Assembly: GCA_018700535.1 (NCBI GenBank) | Contig: JABITQ010000063.1 | Span: 1 to 5,106, forward strand | DNA: 5,106 nucleotides | DNA from: Candidatus Uhrbacteria bacterium | GTDB lineage: Bacteria; Patescibacteriota; Patescibacteriia; UBA9934; GWF2-40-263 | Direction: 5' to 3' | Part shown: positions 1 to 4,985 of the stretch, in pieces | Position numbering within the stretch: the stretch's first letter is position 1 | How the letters are laid out: the number at the start of each line of letters is the position of its first letter | The notes under the pieces: model-generated | Told to the model about the DNA's origin: nothing | The model's input: the letters and a program-made list of their open reading frames with translations, nothing else | The model's database searches: none | Position numbers and translations under genes: made by a program

Positions 1-981
1 CACAGGCTCAGTTAGCTGAGCGATGTACTGGTGAGCCATGGTCAGACACAGTCGATACTTACGCGCCTCAGACAAAATGTTTGCAAACGACTCCACCGCA
101 AAGTTCTGGAACTCGTCAACATATAGGTAGTAATCTTTTCGAAGATGTTCTGGTGTGTCTACACGCTCCATCGCGGAGAGCTGAATCTTTGTAATCAACA
201 ACCCACCGAGAAGTCTAGAGTTGTCTTCTCCAATACGTCCCTTTGAAAGGTTGATGATAAAAATCTTCTCCTGGTCCATGATATCCCGAACATTGATACT
301 CGACTTTACTTGAGCCACAACGTTACGCACCACGGCCGCAGAGAGGAATTGTCCAATCTTGTTTTGAATCGCGGCTGTTGCCTCTGTCTGATATTTCTCA
401 GACCAACTCGCAAACTCAACAACCCAAAACTGTCGGACAACAGGGTCTTTGATGTTCTTAACAATTTCTTTTCTAAACGGCTCATCGGACATCATTCGGT
501 TAATCCCAAGCAATGTCTGCCCAGGACTATCGAGCAACGCCAAAATGGTGTTGTTTAGAATGTACTCCATTCGTGAAGACCACATTCCTTCCCAAATCTT
601 CGCAAACACCCCCATCATTCCAGAGGCCACCAAATGTTTGTGTCGTTCGCCCACCGCTTCAAGAATATTAAACCCAACCGGAAAATCGAGATCCGCAGGG
701 TTAAAGTACACAACATCCTTGCGGCGCCAACTTGGAATGTAATCAATTAGCTTCTCAGCTGTATCTCCATGAGGATCAACAAAACACGCGCCGTGACCAG
801 CGTAGATATCAGATAAAACCAAGTTCTCCAAAAGAACACTTTTACCCATTCCGGTTTTTCCGATCACATACATGTGTCGCCTACGGTCGTCTGTCTTGAT
901 CCCAAACTTCGTCATCGAATTACGAAAGTTTGTCATCGCAAAGTAGGTGACCTCATTTTCGTGGTCATGGTTATAACTCAT
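1..981 (-). CDS. HerA/TraD/VirB4-like type IV secretion ATPase, CPR type (C-terminus beyond window)
   Basis: The reading frame stays open for 327 codons from ATG at 981 to the window edge, so the C-terminal end is missing. It encodes a RecA-fold motor ATPase of the VirD4/TraD/HerA group. Visible motifs are Walker A GKTGMGKS (residues 41-48), DPHGD (69-73), Walker B LYVDEFQNF (286-294, acidic pair D289-E290) and AHQY near residues 316-319, where these pumps have their sensor-like motif. No membrane helix is visible, so it is probably a cytoplasmic motor docked to the membrane protein encoded just upstream. Its ATG overlaps that gene's stop (ATGA), which implies translational coupling; the sequence before it (TTGCCTGT) is not a Shine-Dalgarno site. 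In the family, such ATPases drive DNA or protein through type IV secretion or conjugation machinery. Whether this one acts in conjugation, DNA uptake or pilus function cannot be told here. Family assignment is firm; the CPR-specific reading is from memory. Confidence 0.9.
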   Translation of the reverse strand, partial: MSYNHDHENEVTYFAMTNFRNSMTKFGIKTDDRRRHMYVIGKTGMGKSVLLENLVLSDIYAGHGACFVDPHGDTAEKLIDYIPSWRRKDVVYFNPADLDFPVGFNILEAVGERHKHLVASGMMGVFAKIWEGMWSSRMEYILNNTILALLDSPGQTLLGINRMMSDEPFRKEIVKNIKDPVVRQFWVVEFASWSEKYQTEATAAIQNKIGQFLSAAVVRNVVAQVKSSINVRDIMDQEKIFIINLSKGRIGEDNSRLLGGLLITKIQLSAMERVDTPEHLRKDYYLYVDEFQNFAVESFANILSEARKYRLCLTMAHQYIAQLTEPV

Positions 982-2606
982 ACAGGCAAGTTTGTTGGCG
1001 TAAACGGAGACTCTTCTTCAGGCTCCTCAGTTGCTGTTGGCGCCTCAACAGTTGGAAGCGTCTCAGGTAGCGGAACATCAAGCTGTGGGCCTGATGGAAG
1101 TGTTGACGCAGTTGGTGCTTGATCGCTAGACACGTCCATACCCAAACCAACTGGTAAACCAATAGGTGGCTCTGAGGTTGCTGCATCTGCTGTTGCAAGT
1201 CCTGCGAGGTGTGTTGCGCCAGGGTCAGTTAACTCTCGATCAAAACCAGGCAATGTGTTTTCCATTGCTGTAATCGGAAGTCCTACAGGTGGTTCACCAC
1301 GCTTAGCCTCAGCCTTCTTAACCAAAGGTGCCTTTACGCTAATGGTTGGGAAATGCCACAACGTCGCAAGTTCTTCTGCATTCAACCAAAACGGTGTTCC
1401 ACCAATCCCCCACGAGCGGCCCTTGTACGCCTTCATCAAAATTCGCTGACGCTTTGTGTACTCCCAACGCATCCAAAAATAATCATCTTTTGGTACGGAT
1501 GGAATGTGAAGACTAAATCGATTGAGGTTTAGATGTGTGTACTGACCAAAGATTCCTTTGATCATCGTTGTACGCTCAACCTTCACAAACGCGTTCTTTT
1601 TTGCCAAGTACAAAACACGCAGCTTTACACCATGCCCAACCTTTCCTGATTTGCGCAAAATAGCATCAGACTCTTCTTTGTCTACTGGTGTGATCTTAAA
1701 AGCTTTCCAAGGGTCAGTCTCGTCAGTGGCACCTTCTGAAGAAAGCAAGGAACTTAAGTCGACACCAATTGCCTCGTCTAACAATGCACTAGGCCAACTC
1801 AAAAGCGTCTCAGCCGCTCCTGCAATGAAACTTTTCTTTTTTGCTTCTTCCTTTCCGTAAATCTTTTTAACATAATCGACTCCTTTTTTTTGCCAATCGT
1901 TTGACGAAGGCTGAACAAGAAGCTGAATCCAAAAATGTTCGCCGGGGCGCATTTTTGCAAGTTGCTCAAGCGTGAACCCTAGCGGGTCTTTGATCTCACC
2001 TGTTAAGCGATCTTCAAAATCAACGTAAGTACGAATCGGAAACAACGACGGCTTGTCGAGTGTAAGCTCACCACCCCAAAACTCCATGTCGTCGTTAGGA
2101 TACTCGTTTGGAATGTCTGTAACGTAATCGTCGATTTCAGAAATTTCTGCGTCTGGGTAATGCGCGTAGATACCAGCTTCGATCGTGTCGCGGAATCGTG
2201 TTTGTGTTCTGATGATGAACTGGATGTATCCCTCAGTTGAAACAATCTCAAACGAAAACACCGGGTGGAGTCGCCCGTAGATCCATTTCTCTTTCCAAGT
2301 GATAGATGACTTTGCGCCATACAATGTTGAGAACAAGTTCTCAAGCGCCTTTGGCGACTGCTCTGTAAATGTCGGGACGTCGATTGCAAGAACCACATAC
2401 TTCATGCGACCAGCGTACTGCCCTTGTTTTGTTCCGTGCCAAACCTGAATGAATCCCCAGACGATTGTTGTAAAAATTGGGATCCACCCAAACCAAATGA
2501 GGACGTCGAATAAAATCGCGTCCAGCGGTTGGTTAAAGTAGACAAGACTCAATCCACTCGTTTGAATTGCCTCCTGTGCGATGGGTATTGCAAGCAGTGA
2601 CAGCAT
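978..2606 (-). CDS. CPR type IV secretion-associated membrane protein (DUF8128-like), partner of the ATPase
   Basis: This 542-residue protein has one strong membrane segment at about residues 30-56 (aromatic and hydrophobic, containing WFGWIPIFTTIVWGF). A large soluble region of about 70-430 follows, with the phrases FWIQLLVQP and ELATLWHFP (WHFP at 417-420). The tail after about 436 is rich in Pro, Thr and Glu. EPPVGLP (438-444) recurs as EPPIGLP (479-485), so the linker start seems duplicated. I recognise the WHFP and EPPxGLP signatures from Patescibacterial secretion proteins that sit beside, or are fused to, a HerA-like ATPase; the DUF8128 name is recalled, not searched. The likely role is an inner-membrane scaffold that holds the motor encoded next. 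ATG at 2606 is chosen because the next Met (residue 68) would remove the membrane helix. No Shine-Dalgarno precedes it. The stop TGA (980-978) overlaps the ATPase start. No catalytic motif is visible. Confidence 0.85.
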   Translation of the reverse strand: MLSLLAIPIAQEAIQTSGLSLVYFNQPLDAILFDVLIWFGWIPIFTTIVWGFIQVWHGTKQGQYAGRMKYVVLAIDVPTFTEQSPKALENLFSTLYGAKSSITWKEKWIYGRLHPVFSFEIVSTEGYIQFIIRTQTRFRDTIEAGIYAHYPDAEISEIDDYVTDIPNEYPNDDMEFWGGELTLDKPSLFPIRTYVDFEDRLTGEIKDPLGFTLEQLAKMRPGEHFWIQLLVQPSSNDWQKKGVDYVKKIYGKEEAKKKSFIAGAAETLLSWPSALLDEAIGVDLSSLLSSEGATDETDPWKAFKITPVDKEESDAILRKSGKVGHGVKLRVLYLAKKNAFVKVERTTMIKGIFGQYTHLNLNRFSLHIPSVPKDDYFWMRWEYTKRQRILMKAYKGRSWGIGGTPFWLNAEELATLWHFPTISVKAPLVKKAEAKRGEPPVGLPITAMENTLPGFDRELTDPGATHLAGLATADAATSEPPIGLPVGLGMDVSSDQAPTASTLPSGPQLDVPLPETLPTVEAPTATEEPEEESPFTPTNLPV

Positions 2607-2625
2607 GGGTGCTGATTATGAAACA

Positions 2626-2634
2626 AGTATATCA
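2626..2634 (-). promoter_or_regulatory. Putative extended -10 promoter of the secretion gene pair
   Basis: On the minus strand, TGATATACT reads as TGn plus TATACT (five of six matches to TATAAT), an extended -10 element. No good -35 box lies 16-18 bases upstream, as is usual for extended -10 promoters. Transcription would start near 2619, giving a leader of only about 13 bases and no Shine-Dalgarno site before ATG 2606. A CATAAT element closer to the gene is an alternative but would leave almost no leader. This is the only reasonable promoter I see in the 81-base gap 2607-2687. Confidence 0.4.
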
Positions 2635-2687
2635 AATTTAGAACGTTTTGGGTGTGTGGATGTGTGTAACCGATGGAACTAAATACA

Positions 2688-2716
2688 TTGACATGCGTTA
2701 GAAAAATTGGTAGAAA
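2688..2716 (+). promoter_or_regulatory. Sigma70-type promoter for the 94-residue and 72-residue genes
   Basis: A perfect TTGACA (2688-2693), a 17-base spacer and TAGAAA (2711-2716, four of six matches) lie 50 bases before ATG 2767. The expected start of transcription is near 2723, giving a leader of about 44 bases. The promoter makes the possible upstream TTG start at 2707 unlikely, because that codon falls inside the promoter. Confidence 0.65.
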
Positions 2717-2766
2717 CCTCTGTGGTTGATCTCAGCCACCAACAACCTTCAACACCAGGAATCGTC

Positions 2767-3051
2767 ATGTTGTATAAATATCTACTCATTCATGCAGTGG
2801 TAGCGAACCGCAATCACGATCACCACGGCACGTTCATGCTCAAAGTAGTGACAGATGACATGCACAAAGTTGCTGAAATCGTCAGAGCTCTAGGGTGGAC
2901 TGAACGCTTTGCGCAAGAAGCATTCGAAAGAGATGGTGACAATGCACTCCTCCAGTACGCAATGCAGTTGCGGGTGGAGGCAACAAAGAACTCGTCACAC
3001 ATACCGCATCCCAGCGTCACCTTCCGCACTATGCAAATCATGGACGCGTAG
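2767..3051 (+). CDS. Hypothetical 94-residue soluble protein
   Basis: I do not recognise this protein. ATG 2767 is chosen because AGGA (2757-2760) lies six bases upstream and a promoter occupies 2688-2716; the same frame could extend to TTG 2707 but that is inside the promoter. The product is small, probably cytoplasmic, with no clear membrane helix or signal peptide. The N-terminus (MLYKYLLIHAVV) looks like a beta strand and is followed by a polar His-rich patch, NRNHDHHGTF (residues 14-23). The middle, about 29-73, should be mostly helical (DDMHKVAEIVRALGW, then FAQEAF). The His cluster could bind metal, but nothing else supports that. The stop is 30 bases before the next start, with no terminator or promoter between, so it is probably co-transcribed with the 72-residue membrane protein and may work with it. 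Codon phase and signals make the gene likely real. Confidence 0.7.
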   Translation: MLYKYLLIHAVVANRNHDHHGTFMLKVVTDDMHKVAEIVRALGWTERFAQEAFERDGDNALLQYAMQLRVEATKNSSHIPHPSVTFRTMQIMDA

Positions 3052-3081
3052 CCCAACGCACGCAGCCACGAAGGAGTCAGC

Positions 3082-3300
3082 ATGGAACTCACAGCCTTTG
3101 CTGTTTGCCTAGCGATCTCGCTGATCAATGCAGGCGTATTGAAAAGTGGTTTTGCTGCGATCAGAGATTTCAATGATCCATCTAAGAGCAGTGACCAAAA
3201 AGAACGAGCTCGCCATCGAGCCAAAGCTTGTAGGCCCAAGATACACTTCTGGACATTTCTGTCCGTTAGCTCTTGGGTGGGGTTCCTCGCCTACTTCTAA
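3082..3300 (+). CDS. Small two-helix membrane protein, 72 residues (paralogue A)
   Basis: The product has a hydrophobic N-terminal segment (about 3-20), a polar, strongly basic middle (about 28-53, with KERARHRAK) and a second hydrophobic segment at the end (about 56-72, WTFLSVSSWVGFLAYF). This predicts a hairpin of two membrane helices joined by a charged loop. A strong Shine-Dalgarno AAGGAG (3071-3076) lies five bases before ATG 3082. It aligns without gaps to the 75-residue protein at 3440-3667: 25 of 72 residues are identical, including AF, CL, ISL, KSG, PS, FW and SWV. It is second in an operon with the 94-residue gene and is followed by a clear terminator. The function is unknown. Small size and two helices would also suit a holin, toxin or membrane regulator, but no family signature supports any of these. 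Confidence 0.75.
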   Translation: MELTAFAVCLAISLINAGVLKSGFAAIRDFNDPSKSSDQKERARHRAKACRPKIHFWTFLSVSSWVGFLAYF

Positions 3301-3309
3301 GCTCTGCAC

Positions 3310-3359
3310 GCACACGAACGGCCCCGCTACCCATCTTTGGGTGGAGGGGCTTTTGTATT
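3310..3359 (+). repeat. 50-base intergenic repeat, copy 1 (contains a terminator)
   Basis: This copy matches 4871-4920 at 45 of 50 positions without gaps. Both begin GCACACGAACGGCCCCG and carry a hairpin followed by TTTT. Copy 1 starts nine bases after the stop of the 72-residue gene, while copy 2 starts directly after a stop. The shared GCACACGAAC before the stem is not needed for termination, so the copies are probably duplicates rather than convergent terminators. Confidence 0.85.
3321..3354 (+). terminator. Rho-independent terminator of the 94/72-residue operon
   Basis: GCCCC (3321-3325) pairs with GGGGC (3346-3350). Inside it, CTACCCA (3327-3333) pairs with TGGGTGG (3338-3344, one T-G wobble) around the four-base loop TCTT. 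A single G/A mismatch (3326/3345) interrupts the stem. TTTT and then GTATTT follow. Confidence 0.85.
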
Positions 3360-3390
3360 TACGACAACAGCTAGTTTTATTAACATCTCT

Positions 3391-3419
3391 TTGACAAACC
3401 ATAACTTATTACGTAACTT
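3391..3419 (+). promoter_or_regulatory. Sigma70-type promoter for the 75-residue membrane protein
   Basis: A perfect TTGACA (3391-3396), a 17-base spacer and TAACTT (3414-3419, three of six matches) form the promoter. Transcription would start near 3426, leaving a leader of about 14 bases that still includes the AAGGAG site. The -10 box is weak, but the -35 box and spacing match the other three plus-strand promoters here. Confidence 0.55.
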
Positions 3420-3439
3420 CTTGACCGCAAGGAGTCATC

Positions 3440-3667
3440 ATGAAAATCATAGCCTTTGTCATTTGCCTGGGCATCTCATTGCATACCATGAGAGTCATCA
3501 AGAGTGGATCTTCAACGATCAAACAGATTGATCATCCGTCGCGCAGCTACGGCCGAAGAGATCAGGCCGACCAGGAAATTCGCACGATAAAAAGCAGCAT
3601 GCTCTTTTGGGAAATCCTCACTGTTGGATCTTGGGTGGCATTCATCTTTGGTCACTTTCTCCTCTAG
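3440..3667 (+). CDS. Small two-helix membrane protein, 75 residues (paralogue B)
   Basis: This is a tandem paralogue of the 72-residue protein just upstream (25 of 72 identical, no gaps), extended by three residues at the C-terminus (ending GHFLL). It has the same plan: a hydrophobic segment at about 3-20, a charged loop (about 28-53, with RRDQADQEIR) and a final hydrophobic segment from about 54 (FWEILTVGSWVAFIFG). AAGGAG (3429-3434) lies five bases before ATG 3440, the same spacing as in its paralogue. Similarity is also visible in DNA at the gene start (AGCCTTTG then TTTGCCT in both). Unlike paralogue A it has its own promoter and terminator, so the two copies could be expressed independently. 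The conserved FW and SWV of the last helix and the KSG after the first helix are the best family markers. The function is unknown. Confidence 0.75.
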   Translation: MKIIAFVICLGISLHTMRVIKSGSSTIKQIDHPSRSYGRRDQADQEIRTIKSSMLFWEILTVGSWVAFIFGHFLL

Positions 3668-3685
3668 ACCCAAACACAACGCTCG

Positions 3686-3712
3686 CCCGATAAACACTGT
3701 TTATCGGGTTTT
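3686..3712 (+). terminator. Perfect hairpin terminator after the 75-residue gene
   Basis: CCCGATAAAC (3686-3695) and GTTTATCGGG (3699-3708) form a flawless ten-base-pair stem with the three-base loop ACT, followed by TTTT. It begins 19 bases after the stop codon. Its sequence is unrelated to the terminators at 3321 and 4882. Confidence 0.85.
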
Positions 3713-3739
3713 AAGTTGTCTGAGCGTGAGGCTGATAGG

Positions 3740-3768
3740 TTGACAAAACCGCTATTTTGTGGCATCCT
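3740..3768 (+). promoter_or_regulatory. Promoter of the 354-residue lipoprotein gene
   Basis: TTGACA (3740-3745), a 17-base spacer and CATCCT (3763-3768, three of six matches) form the promoter. The weak -10 has a close equivalent (CATTCT) at the same spacing before the second lipoprotein gene, so it may be deliberate and need an activator or another sigma factor. The expected start is near 3775, with a leader of about 31 bases. Confidence 0.6.
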
Positions 3769-3770
3769 CC

Positions 3771-3795
3771 GTCAGTTCTGGCACCCCGTCAGACA
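3771..3795 (+). repeat. Conserved leader sequence, copy 1
   Basis: This 25-base stretch matches 4950-4974 at 24 positions. It contains GTCAG twice (3771 and 3788), about 17 bases apart, and ends at the Shine-Dalgarno site. Together with the promoter, 3740-3795 aligns without gaps to 4919-4974 at 45 of 56 positions. The leader is far better conserved than the promoter spacer or the start of the coding region, which suggests a function in the mRNA or a bound regulator. Confidence 0.7.
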
Positions 3796-3805
3796 GGAGG
3801 AATCA

Positions 3806-4870
3806 ATGACTCGAAACTTTTTTGTGATGGCCTTTGGCCTTTTGGTCGGTTGTGGAAACGCCCGCGAGACGATGGATACCGCAGATCTCACAATGGTTGG
3901 ATCGCATGTCGACGCCGCAGAGTGTGCGGGGGAAAGGTCTGCCTACACTCTGATCATGAGCGAGCTTGGTCAACACCCCACCAACACTCCTCTGGTCGAT
4001 CTCGCCAATAGCACATTGCTGCCTCTGAGTGACGAAGACTCGCTTGCGAAATGCTTCAGCATGCGCGAGCTGAGAGATCTGCACTTGGCACACAGAGATT
4101 TGGTGCTTGATCAAGTGTACGATCGCGTGAAAGATCGCTGGAGTGAGTGCCGAGCGGATGTGGAGGTTGGACGTGCGCGAGAGGCAAATGAGAATCTTCG
4201 TTGGGGCGCAGCCAGCAAGATGATGATTACTCTCGATATCGGAGACCCTGATGAGCTGGATGTGATCAGGGTGTTCGCTGCTGCGAACTGCAACCTGGTA
4301 GATCCCAACAAGGTCGACCCAGGAAGTTTCGACAGAGCCTTGTTCAACACTGGGCACATCCAAGATGATGATCTGCGCAACTCTACGATATCTGACATCA
4401 TCTCGACCTTCTACCGGACCTACTACTGGGGCGGCACGGATGACGAGGTGGCGGCACAAGAGTTCATGAAGTCGTATCCACTCAGCAAGTGGCACGACCC
4501 GAAACAGTTCGCGAGGACGATGTCTGAAATTGGCAAGCCGCTGCGCTTCAGCTTCTACGAAGACTGGGGTGTCGATCAGGAAGAAGTCGTCGCCAATCTG
4601 GTGAAACTACTTCAGCACGACCCCCTACTGGGTGCACACCTGCAAAAAGCTGGTTACCCAGCAGCGACAGTGAGCAGAGCGGCTTTCGATCTGCTCATCG
4701 AAAGCCGCAAATACAGGCAGGCGGCATTGGTGGCTCAAGAGAATCTTGGGGCAGCCGAGGTCGAGGAAGCTTGGCGGGCATTCATTGCTGAAGCCGACAA
4801 GAACATGACCTTCTCTGTCCTGGTGGATGAGCATGGCAAAATGTCCAAGCACTACGACTGGACAAAGTAA
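3806..4870 (+). CDS. Predicted lipoprotein of unknown function, 354 residues
   Basis: ATG 3806 follows AGGAGG (3795-3800) by five bases. The frame runs upstream to TTG 3716, but that start precedes the promoter. The N-terminus is a short lipoprotein signal peptide, with R3, a hydrophobic core at 5-14 and lipobox LVGC with the lipidated Cys at 16. The mature protein would be tethered to the outer face of the membrane. Four further cysteines (40, 83, 115, 162) lie in the first half and none later, which allows two disulfides. The rest is acidic and apparently mostly helical, for example around 86-140 and 265-345, without a recognisable catalytic motif or repeat. Residues 32-42 (GSHVDAAECAG) resemble GSEVDSASCEG of the next gene, so the two are paralogues. 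It is a single-gene unit with its own promoter and terminator. By hand count of three rows it is about 57% GC, higher than the secretion genes. I do not recognise the family. Confidence 0.8.
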   Translation: MTRNFFVMAFGLLVGCGNARETMDTADLTMVGSHVDAAECAGERSAYTLIMSELGQHPTNTPLVDLANSTLLPLSDEDSLAKCFSMRELRDLHLAHRDLVLDQVYDRVKDRWSECRADVEVGRAREANENLRWGAASKMMITLDIGDPDELDVIRVFAAANCNLVDPNKVDPGSFDRALFNTGHIQDDDLRNSTISDIISTFYRTYYWGGTDDEVAAQEFMKSYPLSKWHDPKQFARTMSEIGKPLRFSFYEDWGVDQEEVVANLVKLLQHDPLLGAHLQKAGYPAATVSRAAFDLLIESRKYRQAALVAQENLGAAEVEEAWRAFIAEADKNMTFSVLVDEHGKMSKHYDWTK

Positions 4871-4920
4871 GCACACGAACGGCCCCGTTACCCATCTCTG
4901 GGTGACGGGGCTTTTGCATT
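4871..4920 (+). repeat. 50-base intergenic repeat, copy 2 (contains a terminator)
   Basis: This copy starts directly after the TAA of the lipoprotein gene and matches 3310-3359 at 45 of 50 positions. Its last two bases are the first two of the next promoter's TTGACA, so terminator and promoter are joined without a gap. Copy 1 instead is followed by about 31 unrelated bases before its next TTGACA. Confidence 0.85.
4882..4915 (+). terminator. Rho-independent terminator of the 354-residue lipoprotein gene
   Basis: GCCCCGTTACCCA (4882-4894) pairs with TGGGTGACGGGGC (4899-4911) over 13 base pairs with one T-G wobble, around the loop TCTC, followed by TTTT. Compared with the copy at 3321, the G/A mismatch is a true G-C pair here and C-G is replaced by T-A. 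The stem is therefore kept although bases differ. Confidence 0.9.
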
Positions 4921-4947
4921 GACAAATGAGTGAAGTTGTTGCATTCT
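4919..4947 (+). promoter_or_regulatory. Promoter of the second lipoprotein gene
   Basis: TTGACA (4919-4924), a 17-base spacer and CATTCT (4942-4947) form the promoter. Its geometry is identical to that before the first lipoprotein gene, including the distance to the conserved leader. It overlaps the end of the terminator repeat by two bases. Confidence 0.6.
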
Positions 4948-4949
4948 CT

Positions 4950-4974
4950 GTCAGTTCTGGCACCTCGTCAGACA
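4950..4974 (+). repeat. Conserved leader sequence, copy 2
   Basis: This stretch is 24 of 25 identical to 3771-3795, with the one difference in the CACC(C/T)CG segment. It leads into AAGGAG (4974-4979), six bases before ATG 4986. Confidence 0.7.
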
Positions 4975-4985
4975 AGGAGAGTCCG

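Noticed and set aside
978..981. TGA at the end of the membrane protein read as glycine (code 25), fusing it to the ATPase
   Set aside because: Reading through TGA continues in the wrong frame and meets another stop after about 14 codons. The ATPase is in a different frame, so TGA acts as a normal stop.
310..1122. Plus-strand open frames across the secretion genes
   Set aside because: All are antisense to the well-supported ATPase and membrane protein frames and lack ribosome sites or domains.
2717..2745. Possible hairpin in the leader of the 94-residue gene (GTGG/CCAC, GTTG/CAAC)
   Set aside because: Only four-base stems in competing registers can form; this is too weak to call a regulatory structure.
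2707..2766. Upstream extension of the 94-residue gene from TTG 2707
   Set aside because: The TTG lies inside the promoter between its -35 and -10 boxes. ATG 2767 has AGGA at the right distance.
3716..3805. Upstream extension of the lipoprotein gene from TTG 3716
   Set aside because: The extension covers the promoter, and it would bury the lipoprotein signal peptide inside the chain. AGGAGG before ATG 3806 gives the better start.
3803..4495. 230-residue open frame on the minus strand
   Set aside because: It is antisense to the lipoprotein gene, has no start signals, and encodes no recognisable domain. It is a shadow of the GC-rich coding frame.
3310..4920. Integron-type attC sites bounding gene cassettes
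   Set aside because: The repeated hairpins between single genes suggest cassettes, but there is no GTTRRRY/RYYYAAC core pair, the hairpins end in T-tracts as terminators do, and no integrase is visible.
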